Shown piece by piece: positions 51,610 to 59,790 of a stretch of 64,000 bases of DNA. Position 1 is the first letter of the stretch. Each line of letters starts with the position of its first letter. The notes beneath the pieces were generated by a model. It was not told the DNA's origin and searched no databases. It saw only the letters and a list, made by a program, of their open reading frames with translations. This DNA is from a bacterium. GTDB taxonomy: Bacteria; Bacillota; Clostridia; Oscillospirales; Oscillospiraceae. The stretch spans positions 23,334 to 87,333 of the forward strand of contig SFQY01000008.1 in the NCBI GenBank assembly GCA_004562395.1, given 5' to 3'. The translations under genes were made by a program, and so were the position numbers.

Positions 51610-53383
51610 TGCCCTCGCCTCCTTCCTCTTCCAGACGCTGCAGGTCAACCATTTGGCGGTAGGCGCCGCAGGAGGCATACAGCTCGTCGTGGGTACCCAT
51701 CGCAGCCAGCTTTCCGTCGTCGATGAACAGGATCTTGTCCATTCTGGCGATGGTGGATATCCGGTGGGCGATGAGGATGGTAGTCTTCCCCGCCCGGACC
51801 TGACTGAGGTTTTGCAGGATGGTATCCTCGGTCCTGGTGTCCACGGCAGAAACGGAGTCGTCCAGGATCAGAATGGGCGCGTCCTTCAGCAGCGCCCGGG
51901 CAATGGAGATCCGCTGCTTCTGACCGCCGGAGACGGTGACGCCCCGTTCGCCCAGGAGGGTGTCATAGCCCTTCTGGAACTCCCGGATGTTCCCGTCCAC
52001 ATCTGCCAGCCGGGCGGCGTTGGCAATGGCCCTCCGGTCGCCGCCGGGGACGCCGAAGGCAATGTTGTTCTCAATGGTGTCCGAGAACAGGAAATTGTCC
52101 TGGGGCACATAGGCGCAGGCCGCCCGGACGGAGCGGATGGAAACGTCGTTGACATCCTGACCGTCGATAAACACGGTGCCGTCGGGCACATTGTAGGTCC
52201 GCAGGATCAGGTCCACCAGCGTGGTTTTTCCGGAGCCGGTCTTGCCCACCAGGCCCACGCTCTCTCCGGCATGGATGGTAAAGGAAACATGCTCCAGAGC
52301 GTCATATTCTCCGTCGGGATAGCGGAAATTCAGGTCCCGGAACGCGATGTCGCCCCGGACGTTTTCCAGCTCCTTCACCCCGGGACGGTCCACCACCGTC
52401 TGCTTGGCGTCCAGAAGCTCACTGATCCGCTTCAGGGAGGCCATGCCCCGGGAGGTCATGTCGATCAGCTCCGCCACCGACATAATGGGCCAGATCACGG
52501 CGTTGAAATAGCCAATGAACTCCACCAGCTGACCCGCGTTGAACTGATGCCGGTAGACCAGGTAGCCGCCGTAGCCCAGAATCACGCAGATCACACTCTC
52601 CACAAACAGCCCCACCAGAATATGCAGCAGAACGGAGGCCTTGGTGTGGTCGACATTGGCCTTTTCGTTTTCCAGGTTCAGCTTTCGGAAGGCCATCAGC
52701 TCCTTGGCTTCCTTCACAAAGGCCTTGATGACGGCAATGCCGGAAAAGCTCTCCTGGGCGAAATCCGACAGCCGGGAGAAGCACTCCTGACGGTAATCCC
52801 ATTTTTCCATCATATACCGCCCCACCACCGTGGAGGCCGCCATCAGGAACGCCATGGGAATCATGGAGAAAACAGTCAGCAACGGGTCCATATTCCACAT
52901 TTTGATCACCGCCAGAACCCCCAGCAGCAGGGCGTCGCAGAGCATCATGAAGCCCCAGCCGTAGCAGTCCTGAACCGTGTCCAGATCGTTGGTAAACAGG
53001 CTCATGAGGCTGCCTACCTTGTTGGTCTGGTAGTATTCGCAGCTCAGATTGCGGCAGTTGTCAAACATCCGGTCCCGCAGGTCCGCCTCCACCCGGATGG
53101 CCGCACCGAAGAAGAAGACACGCCAGGCAAACCGCCCGAAGACCATGGCCAGAATGACCCAGACCATAGGCATACAGATCCGGTCCAGCAGGAAGGTCAT
53201 GTCGAAGGTCACTCGGGTCCCGTCTGCCATCACAAAGCCCTGGTTCATTCCGTTGATCAGCATCTGGTAAAGCTCCGGTATCTTCAGCTGCAAATAGTCC
53301 ACCGTCACCAGCGCTGCCAGTCCCAGCAACAGCATATGGGCATATTTCAGGTAATACCGGTTGATATGCTTTCCGAAAATCAC
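51602..53383 (-). CDS. ABC exporter half-transporter, first of a heterodimer pair
   Basis: A 593-aa half-transporter: membrane domain at about 15-310 with six helices, then the ATPase domain. Walker A is LVGKTGSGKTT, signature TVSGGQKQRISIARALL, Walker B ILILDDSVSAVDT and H-loop IAHRIS. Walker B ends in DDS, where the usual catalytic Glu is replaced by Asp; together with the partner's altered signature this fits a heterodimer with one degenerate ATP site (inference). The GTG at 53383 stands 6 bases after GGAGGG; the frame is open upstream but without a signal. It has its own promoter and overlaps the downstream partner by 8 bases. Confidence 0.92.
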   Translation of the reverse strand: MIFGKHINRYYLKYAHMLLLGLAALVTVDYLQLKIPELYQMLINGMNQGFVMADGTRVTFDMTFLLDRICMPMVWVILAMVFGRFAWRVFFFGAAIRVEADLRDRMFDNCRNLSCEYYQTNKVGSLMSLFTNDLDTVQDCYGWGFMMLCDALLLGVLAVIKMWNMDPLLTVFSMIPMAFLMAASTVVGRYMMEKWDYRQECFSRLSDFAQESFSGIAVIKAFVKEAKELMAFRKLNLENEKANVDHTKASVLLHILVGLFVESVICVILGYGGYLVYRHQFNAGQLVEFIGYFNAVIWPIMSVAELIDMTSRGMASLKRISELLDAKQTVVDRPGVKELENVRGDIAFRDLNFRYPDGEYDALEHVSFTIHAGESVGLVGKTGSGKTTLVDLILRTYNVPDGTVFIDGQDVNDVSIRSVRAACAYVPQDNFLFSDTIENNIAFGVPGGDRRAIANAARLADVDGNIREFQKGYDTLLGERGVTVSGGQKQRISIARALLKDAPILILDDSVSAVDTRTEDTILQNLSQVRAGKTTILIAHRISTIARMDKILFIDDGKLAAMGTHDELYASCGAYRQMVDLQRLEEEGGEGNG

Positions 53384-53423
53384 GGTTTTCCCTCCTTTTT
53401 TCCAGAAATACACAGCACGGTTC

Positions 53424-53451
53424 ATTATAGCACATTTATTCGAATTTGCAA
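53424..53451 (-). promoter_or_regulatory. Promoter of the ABC exporter pair
   Basis: Minus strand: TTGCAA (53446-53451), 16-bp spacer, TATAAT (53424-53429). Confidence 0.75.
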
Positions 53452-53465
53452 CCGCTTTCTTGCCG

Positions 53466-53498
53466 AAAAATCGGCCGCGCCCGGGTGGACGCGGCCGA
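53466..53498 (-). terminator. Terminator of the MATE gene
   Basis: TCGGCCGCG / CGCGGCCGA, a perfect 9-bp stem with a 10-base loop, then TTTTTCGG on the minus strand, 24 bases after the stop. Confidence 0.88.
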
Positions 53499-53521
53499 TG
53501 CCTGTATTTTTTCAAGCCGGA

Positions 53522-54898
53522 TTACTGCTGCTGGGCTTTGCCCTCTTTCAGCATTTTACGGAAGAAGGTGAAGAAGGTAACGGTGGTAACGATCGCCGCC
53601 AGGATGTCGGACACAGGCTCCGCCAGGAACACGGCAAAGGCCTTGTCGGCAAAGAAATTGGGCAGGATGAAGATCAGCGGGATCAGCAGGATCAGCTTCC
53701 GCAGGCAGGCCATCACCAGGCAGGTTTTTGGCTGATCCAGGGCGACAAACGCCTGCTGGCAGCTGATCTGGAAGCCCACGGAGAAGGCCCCTGCCAGGAA
53801 GATCCGCAGCGCCCAGGCGGTATACTCCACCAGCGCGGCATCGCTGGTAAAGATTCCGGCAAAGAAACCGGGTACCAGCATCAAAAGCGCCCAGAATACC
53901 ATCGTGTAGCATACACAGGTCACGAACTGGCAGGTAAAGGCCTCTTTGACCCGGTCGAATTTCTTCGCGCCGTAATTGTAGCTGATCAGCGGCTGGCCGC
54001 CCTGGCAGATGCCGGAAAGGGGCATGGAGACCAGCTGATTGATGGAGGTCAGTACGGTCATGGCGCCCACCGCCACATCGCCGCCGTACCGGGCCAGCGA
54101 GGAGGTAAAGCTGATGGACAGAATGCTCTCCGTGGAGACCATGATGAAGCTGGACAAGCCCAGTCCCAGGCAGGGCAGGATGATCTTCCCTTCCAGCTTC
54201 ATATTCCGGACCTTCAGCTTCAGGATGGTCTGCTTTCCGGTGAGGAATTTCAGAATCCACACCGCGCTGACCGCCTGGCTCAGGACCGTGGCCAGCGCCG
54301 CGCCGGAAACACCCAAATTCAGTACGAAGATGAAAATGGGGTCCAGAATGATGTTGATCACCGCGCCGATGACGGTGGTCATCATGCTGATCTTGGCAAA
54401 GCCCTGGGTGGTGACAAAGGTATTCATGCCCATCACCACCAGCACGAACACGCTGCCCAGGATGTAAATACGGCTGTAGCGCACCGCGTAGGGCAGTGTG
54501 GCATCGGAGCCGCCAAACAGCCGCAGCAGCGTCGGTGCGGTGAAGAAGAACACCGCGGTCAAAGCCACGGCAAGCAGAAGCAGCACCGTGAAGCAGTTGG
54601 CCATGATCTTCTCCGCCTTGCCCTTGTCTCCCTGACCCATGGCAATGGCCGCCCGGGGCGCGCCGCCGGCACCCGCCAGCATGGCAAAGGCGGTGATCAG
54701 CATCAGGATCGGAGTAAAGAGTCCCACGCCTGTCAGCGCCATTCCTCCGATTCCGGGAATGTGACCGATGTAGATCCGGTCCACCACATTGTACAGCAGG
54801 TTGATGACCTGGGCCACCACCGCGGGAACCGCCATCTGCACCATCAGTTTCTTGACGCTGCCGGTTCCCATATCCGTTTTTTTGTTCTTTTCCGCCAC
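53522..54898 (-). CDS. MATE-family multidrug efflux protein
   Basis: A 458-aa antiporter with twelve predicted helices in two six-helix halves. Marks are the N-terminal VPAVVAQVINLLYNVVDRIYIGH, the mid GVSGAALATVLSQAVSA and the second-half LSGICQGGQPLISYNYGAKKF. This is the DinF/NorM-like branch common in Clostridia. The GTG at 54898 follows AAGAAGGA; the open frame extends to 54991 without a signal. It lies 194 bases behind the MarR gene on the same strand, and a sequence GTTCGATTGTAAAC at 55001-55014 resembles the paired operators near 56040-56110, so control by MarR is plausible. Substrate unknown. Confidence 0.92.
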   Translation of the reverse strand: MAEKNKKTDMGTGSVKKLMVQMAVPAVVAQVINLLYNVVDRIYIGHIPGIGGMALTGVGLFTPILMLITAFAMLAGAGGAPRAAIAMGQGDKGKAEKIMANCFTVLLLLAVALTAVFFFTAPTLLRLFGGSDATLPYAVRYSRIYILGSVFVLVVMGMNTFVTTQGFAKISMMTTVIGAVINIILDPIFIFVLNLGVSGAALATVLSQAVSAVWILKFLTGKQTILKLKVRNMKLEGKIILPCLGLGLSSFIMVSTESILSISFTSSLARYGGDVAVGAMTVLTSINQLVSMPLSGICQGGQPLISYNYGAKKFDRVKEAFTCQFVTCVCYTMVFWALLMLVPGFFAGIFTSDAALVEYTAWALRIFLAGAFSVGFQISCQQAFVALDQPKTCLVMACLRKLILLIPLIFILPNFFADKAFAVFLAEPVSDILAAIVTTVTFFTFFRKMLKEGKAQQQ

Positions 54899-55000
54899 GT
54901 TTTTTCCTTCTTTCCATAATATTGTGATACGCGTGAGATGGTTTATCGACTGTGTTTTTCCGGCTCGGGAATCATCCGCGGCAGAATCCATCAGAGAATG

Positions 55001-55014
55001 GTTCGATTGTAAAC
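55001..55014. promoter_or_regulatory. Possible third MarR operator, before the MATE gene
   Basis: GTTCGATTGTAAAC matches GTTCGTTTTTGAAC at 11 of 14 positions. It lies about 100 bases before the MATE start codon. Inference only. Confidence 0.35.
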
Positions 55015-55092
55015 AATGGACGCTGCAGGAAATGATCCCTTATCCATGCATTTCGGGCGCGGCTGAATCGCTGCCTCTGCCTGGATATCGTA

Positions 55093-55539
55093 TCATGGAT
55101 TTGTTTCTGTTTTGTCAAAGTTTTCGATGTTTTCCATAATTTTTTCCGTCAATGACCGCAGCAGCTCAAATTCCTCTGCTGTGATTCCCGCGTACAGCTC
55201 CTCAAAAAACAGGCGCTGGCGCCGCTGGCCCTCCCCCGCAATGGCCCGGCCCTGGTCCGTCAGCTCCAGATGGGAGGTCCGGCGGTCGGCAGGCTCAAAG
55301 CGCCGCAGAAGAAACCCCCGGTCCTCCAGACTGGCAACCGACAGGGAAACATGGGATTTGGCCATCCCCCGGCAGGCCACAATGTCCGCCGCTCTGTCCA
55401 GCCGGGGATTGTTCTGCAGGAACAGCAGCACCGCCAGCTCATTCTGGGTCAGCGCCCAGGCCCTGCAGACCGATTCCATACACCGGGAATATTGCTTTTT
55501 TGCCTTTCCCATGGCGTCAAAGTAGTTGAGCAGCTCCAT
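55093..55539 (-). CDS. MarR-family transcriptional regulator
   Basis: A 148-aa winged-helix repressor. LTQNELAVLLFLQNNP, then the recognition helix MAKSHVSLSVASLEDRGFLLRR and the wing PADRRTSHLELTDQG are typical. MarR proteins are relieved by small phenolic or drug-like ligands and often control efflux pumps, and a MATE gene lies downstream. GAGGGAGAAAG precedes the ATG. Between this gene and the nearest good promoter (56057-56085) lie 500 bases of repeat elements, which is unusual. Confidence 0.9.
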   Translation of the reverse strand: MELLNYFDAMGKAKKQYSRCMESVCRAWALTQNELAVLLFLQNNPRLDRAADIVACRGMAKSHVSLSVASLEDRGFLLRRFEPADRRTSHLELTDQGRAIAGEGQRRQRLFFEELYAGITAEEFELLRSLTEKIMENIENFDKTETNP

Positions 55540-55615
55540 TCTTTCTCCCTCCTGCTACCCGTTTTTGAAATCACCGTCTCGGTTATCGTCTTCCCCCTTC
55601 GGAAGCCACTCCTCG

Positions 55616-55862
55616 AAAGGATCTTTATGCTTCGTTGGTTACTGCGGCGCGGCAGCGCCCAAGCCTTCTCCTTGAGGAGAAGGTGCCCCAGGCTGCGGCC
55701 TGGGGCGGATGTGGTGTGCGGTACACAGTTGCGATGATCGAGACATTTCGGCGAAAACGTACTGCGATAACACCACATCAGTCTCGCTTCGCGAGACAGC
55801 TTCTACCAAAGGCACGCTTCGCAGTCCTCAAGGAGAAGCCTAAGGTACTTGCGGAAAGGCTG
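55616..55862. repeat. Intergenic repeat core B, full-length copy with altered right arm
   Basis: The left motif AAAGGATCTTTATGC is degenerate. It then follows the copy at 35127 closely (AGCCTTCTCCTTGAGGAGAA, GGGGCGGATGTGGTGTGCGG, GATGATCGAGACATTTCGGC) and continues with CACCACATCAGTCTCGC. In the right arm 22 bases (ACCAAAGGCACGCTTCGC...) interrupt CTTCT|CTCAAGGAGAAGCC. It lies between the MarR gene and its probable promoter. Confidence 0.8.
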
Positions 55863-55969
55863 TCCCCTTTCACTTCACCGCATTGTGAATGGTAAGGTTT
55901 CGCCGTTCCTCATCCACCGCTTCGCGGTCCCCCTTCCCCCCGGGGGAAGGCATTGCGCGGCCCTCATCC

Positions 55970-56012
55970 TTACAAACACCGATTGATCGGGCAGCGGAGG
56001 AAACCCGATAAC
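55970..56012. repeat. Solo end of a core-A element
   Basis: Inverted, it reads TATCGGGTTTCCTCCGCTGC CCGATCAATCGGTGTTTG, the same as the left end of the copies at 12281 and 12981, but the palindromic arms are absent. The adjoining stretch 55863-55969 shows a hairpin-like CCTTCCCCCCGGGGGAAGG and no gene. Confidence 0.6.
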
Positions 56013-56036
56013 CATTTTTTCTGGAAACAAATAACC

Positions 56037-56109
56037 GTTCGTTTTTGAACAATCTCACTATACCACATCCATCAAAATCTGTCAACGGTATTTTCGTTCT
56101 ATTTTGAAC
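56037..56109 (-). promoter_or_regulatory. Promoter flanked by two 14-bp operators, probably for the MarR gene
   Basis: Minus-strand promoter: TTGACA (56080-56085), 17-bp spacer, TATAGT (56057-56062). On each side lies an inverted repeat: GTTCGTTTTTGAAC (56037-56050) and GTTCTATTTTGAAC (56096-56109), centres 59 bp apart. The pattern fits autoregulation by a dimeric repressor such as MarR. It points toward the MarR gene, 500 bases away. Confidence 0.7.
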
Positions 56110-56122
56110 TTTTTTCTTCCCT

Positions 56123-56162
56123 GAAAAACCCCGTCCGCCTTTTGGGAAGGCGGGACGGGGCA
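56123..56162 (-). terminator. Terminator of the acsV operon
   Basis: CCCCGTCCGCCTT / AAGGCGGGACGGGG, a strong stem with one offset, then TTTTTCAG on the minus strand, 22 bases after the DUF3786 gene. Confidence 0.88.
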
Positions 56163-56183
56163 TTGTGGGAATGTGACGCATGG

Positions 56184-56795
56184 TTACAGGCAGCTTTTCA
56201 CGGTGGAGATCAGGATGTCTCCCGCCACCACCCGGTCCTCGGCGGCGAAGCCCTCGGCAAAGTTGTCGGAGTACAGCACCTGGGCGTTGGGCGGGAACTC
56301 GTCGTCTCCCTCCCAGACCAGCAGCCGCATCCGGTAGCCGCCGATCAGGTCAAACTGATACCCGGCGTCGCCGTTTTTCAGGGGCAGGGCCCCCATCTTC
56401 TCCGCCGCAGCTTTGAAGGCAGCGACTCTCGTGCCGAAGGTGAAGGCCGCCCGGGTCAGCACCCTTCCGGTGTAGGGCTTGATATACATCTCCCCCCAGG
56501 GCATTTCCCGGAAGGTCTTCCACTGACCCATCCAGGCCACATCCCGGCTTTCCAGCAGATAGCGCAACAGAAAGGTCTGAGTGGGCAGCGGAGGCACCGG
56601 TCCGTTGTCCAGCGCCCGGATGGCGTAATCCGGGTGGGCAATGGCAAACTGCCTTCCCAGCAGCGTCACGGTAAATTCGCTTCCGTCCCAGCCAACCTCA
56701 CTGAGCCGCTGCCGGACCGTCTGGGGATCCAGGGCCCGGAACTGCTCCTCATAGTGGGCAAAGGGTACTTCTTCCTTGTGGTTCTCGATTTCCAT
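56184..56795 (-). CDS. DUF3786 domain protein, Wood-Ljungdahl neighbour
   Basis: A 203-aa cytoplasmic protein of the DUF3786 family. Conserved stretches are LPTQTFLLRYLLESRDV, WGEMYIKPYTGRVL, GYQFDLIGGYRMRLLVWEGDDEFP and LYSDNFAEGF. The family has no proven activity; I know it from neighbourhoods of corrinoid and acetyl-CoA pathway genes, which fits here, as it is the last gene of the acsV operon. The ATG at 56795 has AAGAGGTGG before it, while the in-frame GTG at 56801 lies within that site. It follows the VOC gene by 9 bases. Confidence 0.8.
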   Translation of the reverse strand: MEIENHKEEVPFAHYEEQFRALDPQTVRQRLSEVGWDGSEFTVTLLGRQFAIAHPDYAIRALDNGPVPPLPTQTFLLRYLLESRDVAWMGQWKTFREMPWGEMYIKPYTGRVLTRAAFTFGTRVAAFKAAAEKMGALPLKNGDAGYQFDLIGGYRMRLLVWEGDDEFPPNAQVLYSDNFAEGFAAEDRVVAGDILISTVKSCL

Positions 56796-56804
56796 AGCCA
56801 CCTC

Positions 56805-57185
56805 TTACTCGTGCAGCTCCAGAGGCAGGCCGTCGGGATCGTAGAAGAACGCGATGCGCTTGCCGTTGGAGGCGTTGACCATAATGGGATCCGTGGGGAT
56901 GCCCTTGGCGTTCAGCTCGGCAATGGTCTTTTCCAGCTCCGGGGCGTGGAAGCACAGGTGCCACACACCGCAGGGCAAAGGCTTGCCGGGATTGGCCGGG
57001 GGATCCTGTTTTCCGAAGATCTCCAGCATACAGTTGTTCAGCTTCACTTCCAGCTTGATATCGTTCTGGGCCGCCCGGTGTTCCTCCCGGATGATCTCAA
57101 AGCCCAGCTTGTTCACATAGAAATCTTTGGACTTTTCATAGTCCGAGACAATGATGGCAACGTGGTGCAGATTTTCAACGATCAT
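56805..57185 (-). CDS. VOC-superfamily (glyoxalase-like) protein, copy 2
   Basis: A 126-aa single VOC domain like YaeR/GloA2-type proteins. Metal-ligand positions are seen in LHHVAIIVSDYEKSKDFY (His), LEVKL..., CFHAPELEKTI and LPLELHE (Glu). The family includes methylglyoxal- and epimerase-type enzymes; its reaction here is unknown. It follows copy 1 by 10 bases and is clearly its paralogue. Both sit between acsV and the DUF3786 gene, so a role linked to the acetyl-CoA pathway, perhaps in cofactor or metabolite repair, is possible but unproven. Confidence 0.85.
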   Translation of the reverse strand: MIVENLHHVAIIVSDYEKSKDFYVNKLGFEIIREEHRAAQNDIKLEVKLNNCMLEIFGKQDPPANPGKPLPCGVWHLCFHAPELEKTIAELNAKGIPTDPIMVNASNGKRIAFFYDPDGLPLELHE

Positions 57186-57195
57186 GGCAGTTCTC

Positions 57196-57576
57196 CTATT
57201 CGTGTAATTCCAGGGGAAGCCCGTCCGGGTCCCGGAAGAAGGTCATTCGCCCGCCGGTGAAGGGGTCCGTCCGGATGGGCTCCGTGGGGATGCCCAGAGC
57301 GTTCAGCTCCTTCACAGTCTGGGTGATATCCGCCGTGTAAAACGCCAGATGCCGCAGACCCCGGGCCTCCGGTCCGGTGACCCGCAGAGGCGGGTTTTTC
57401 TCTACAAACAGCTCCACCTCCACGTCTCCCACCAGCAGCGTCAGAATGAAATCCTGACGGTCCTCCCGCCAGACCTCCCGGATCAGGGGCAGGCCCAGCT
57501 TGTTGACGTAAAAGTCCTTGGACGCTTCATAGTCCGAGGCGATGATGGCCACATGGTGGATCTTCTCCAGCTTCAT
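57196..57576 (-). CDS. VOC-superfamily (glyoxalase-like) protein, copy 1
   Basis: A 126-aa single VOC domain. It shares its plan with the next gene (HHVAIIASDYEASKDFYVNKLG at the start, FRDPDGLPLELHE at the end), with ligand residues HHV, RHLAF and ELHE in place. About half of the residues match copy 2, so the duplication is old. It starts 3 bases after the acsV stop, so it is translated with acsV. Substrate unknown. Confidence 0.85.
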   Translation of the reverse strand: MKLEKIHHVAIIASDYEASKDFYVNKLGLPLIREVWREDRQDFILTLLVGDVEVELFVEKNPPLRVTGPEARGLRHLAFYTADITQTVKELNALGIPTEPIRTDPFTGGRMTFFRDPDGLPLELHE

Positions 57577-57579
57577 GGT

Positions 57580-59505
57580 TCAGGCCTCCTGGACGCTGTG
57601 GGGGAACAGCCGGGCGTCGGTATGGGGCAGGAAACAGGCAGCCACAAAGGAATCCATATAGCCGGGGTAGGTACTCAGCTCCAGATAGGTCATGTTGGCA
57701 GCCACCTCCAGGGTCTTGGCGTTGGCCTCGTCGCTGATCACCATGGCGTGGGCCCCCGTAAGGGAGGAGTTTCCGATATAGTGGAATTTCTCCAGCTCCA
57801 CATCCGGGAACATGCCGATGTTCACGGCGTTTTTCATATTGATGCCGGAGCCGATGCCGCCGGCCACGTAGACCCGGTCGATCATCTCCACGGTCATATC
57901 CACGGAGGAAAGCAGGGTGTCGATGGCGGAGAAGATGGCGCCCTTGGCCCGGATGAAGTTGTCAATGTCCACCTCGTTCAGGGCGATCTCCCGGCCGGTC
58001 TCGGAGTCCTCCGGGAAAGCCACCACATAGCGGCCCATGCCGTGGGCATCCCGTTTCACCCGGCTGCCCTCCCGGACGAAGAGGCCCTTGGCGTTGATGA
58101 TGCCGCAGCGGAACAGCTCCGAGATCAGATCGATGATGCCGCTGCCGCAGATGCCCACGCATTTCTGCCCCTCATCGCCGATGATGGACAGCGTCGGCTC
58201 CATGGTATCCTTGTCAATGGTGCAGGCCTCCATGGCGCCGTCGGTGGCCCGCATACCGCAGGAGATGTCGCCGCCCTCAAAGGCGGGACCGGCGGAGCAG
58301 GCACAGCTCACCAGGAAATCCCGGTTGCCGAAGACGATCTCGCCGTTGGTGCCCAGGTCGATGAACAGGCTCATCTCATCCTTGTCCCAGATGCCGGAGG
58401 CCAGGGTACCGGCCGTGATGTCGCCGCCTACATAGGAGCCGATGTTAGGCGCAATGATCACCGGGGCCAGGGGGTTGGCGGGCAGCTTCAGATCCCCTGC
58501 CAGCAGGCCGTCCCAGCGGAAAAAGCTGGGAATATAGGGCTCCATCCGCACGGGGCCGGCATCCACGCCCACAAACAGGTGGTTCATGGTGGTATTGGCG
58601 CCTACGGACAGCCGCAGGATGCTCCGGGCGGAGATCCCGGCGGTTTTGCAGAGGGTGGCAATGATGGGGTTCAGCGTTTCCTTGATGATGGCGTCCTGGA
58701 GCTTTTTCCGGCCCCCGGGCTTGCCCTGTTCAATGATCCGGTTGATCACGTCCGCACCGTAGCGGATCTGGCCGTTGCCGGAGGAACCCTTGGCCAGCAG
58801 CCTGCCTGTAACCAGGTCCGTCAGAACCATGGTGACGGTGGTGGTGCCGATGTCGATGGCACAGCCAACGATGGCCGTATCCTCCGGGCCGCAGATCTCC
58901 ATGCACTGGAAGGTATCGCCTCGCACCTCACCCTTGACACAGACCTGGAACCGATGCTCCCGAAGAGTAGATGCCAGCTTCGCCATGACAAAGAAGGGGA
59001 TCTCCACCTTTTCCACATCCAGCGCTTCCTCAAGGGCCCAGCTCAGGCGCTCGTTGTCGGGCATGGTATTGTCCAGGGAAGGCTCCTCCAGACAGACGGT
59101 GACGGCACGGAAGTGGTTGGTAAAACGGATGCCGCTTTGCTTCAGCTGCGCCTGGCATTCCTCAAAAATGGCCACCTCCTGGGGACTGCTGAGGTCGGCG
59201 GTCTTCATGCGGGACTGGTAGGCGCTGGCAATATCCGGAACGAAAACCGTACAGTCGCTTCGGACCAAGCTGCTGCAGGACAGCCGCCAGCCCTGGGCAT
59301 ATTCCTCGTCGGTGATGTGACGGCTCCGGGGAGACTCCAGCTCTCCCTCCACCAGCTTCACACGGCACTTGCCGCAGGAGCCGTTTCCGGAGCAGGGCGC
59401 GTCAATGGCCACATTGGCCCGCCGCGCCAGCTCCAGAAGATTGTCACCGGCGTTGCATTCAATGATAACAGGGCTTTCGCCCTCAATCTGGAAGGTTACT
59501 TTCAT
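57580..59505 (-). CDS. acsV: Corrinoid protein reductive activator (RACo/AcsV-type)
   Basis: A 641-aa cytoplasmic protein that reactivates the corrinoid iron-sulfur protein when its Co(I) is oxidised, using ATP. The N-terminal [2Fe-2S] ferredoxin domain has Cys38, Cys44, Cys47 and Cys77 (PCSGNGSCGKC ... LSCSS). A linker domain is followed by the ASKHA ATPase part: DIGTTTVTMVLTDL, SLFIDLGTNGEIVFG and VYVAGGIGSGINMKNA. Length and order fit the clostridial activators. It has a 285-base gap to acsB, with a terminator and a core-A palindrome, so it may have its own promoter. It heads the acsV-VOC-VOC-DUF3786 operon. Confidence 0.92.
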   Translation of the reverse strand: MKVTFQIEGESPVIIECNAGDNLLELARRANVAIDAPCSGNGSCGKCRVKLVEGELESPRSRHITDEEYAQGWRLSCSSLVRSDCTVFVPDIASAYQSRMKTADLSSPQEVAIFEECQAQLKQSGIRFTNHFRAVTVCLEEPSLDNTMPDNERLSWALEEALDVEKVEIPFFVMAKLASTLREHRFQVCVKGEVRGDTFQCMEICGPEDTAIVGCAIDIGTTTVTMVLTDLVTGRLLAKGSSGNGQIRYGADVINRIIEQGKPGGRKKLQDAIIKETLNPIIATLCKTAGISARSILRLSVGANTTMNHLFVGVDAGPVRMEPYIPSFFRWDGLLAGDLKLPANPLAPVIIAPNIGSYVGGDITAGTLASGIWDKDEMSLFIDLGTNGEIVFGNRDFLVSCACSAGPAFEGGDISCGMRATDGAMEACTIDKDTMEPTLSIIGDEGQKCVGICGSGIIDLISELFRCGIINAKGLFVREGSRVKRDAHGMGRYVVAFPEDSETGREIALNEVDIDNFIRAKGAIFSAIDTLLSSVDMTVEMIDRVYVAGGIGSGINMKNAVNIGMFPDVELEKFHYIGNSSLTGAHAMVISDEANAKTLEVAANMTYLELSTYPGYMDSFVAACFLPHTDARLFPHSVQEA

Positions 59506-59557
59506 GGGGTAAAGTTCCTTTCATTTTTTGGTTTTTCTCACACACGATCAACATGTA

Positions 59558-59590
59558 ATTGCAGGGCGGGGTCATGACCCCGCCCTACAA
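59558..59590. repeat. Solo core-A palindrome
   Basis: ATTGCAGGGCGGGGTCATGA / TCATGACCCCGCCCTACAAT form a near-perfect palindrome of about 33 bp, matching a single arm pair of core A without spacer. It stands 53 bases before acsV on the minus strand. Confidence 0.8.
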
Positions 59591-59657
59591 TGGGTGCGGC
59601 TTTTGACGATACTTCGCACTCCGAACTCGGCTGCCGGGAAACCATCCTGATTGCTTG

Positions 59658-59686
59658 AAAAAGGCGCGGCGGTTGCCCGCCGCGCC
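59658..59686 (-). terminator. Terminator of acsB
   Basis: GGCGCGGCGG / CCGCCGCGCC, a perfect 10-bp stem with a 4-base loop, followed by TTTTTC on the minus strand. Confidence 0.9.
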
Positions 59687-59790
59687 GGGTAAGGATTCCA
59701 TTGACCACCGCAGGAACGATCCGAGCGACTCCCGGAAGGGGAATGACCTTTCTCCGGGCTCGTAACGAATCACCCACGGCGGCTCGCCGC

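Noticed and set aside
55870..56181. A 103-codon open frame on the minus strand between the acsV operon and MarR
   Set aside because: It runs across a terminator, a promoter and repeat sequence, has no ribosome site and no recognisable domain.
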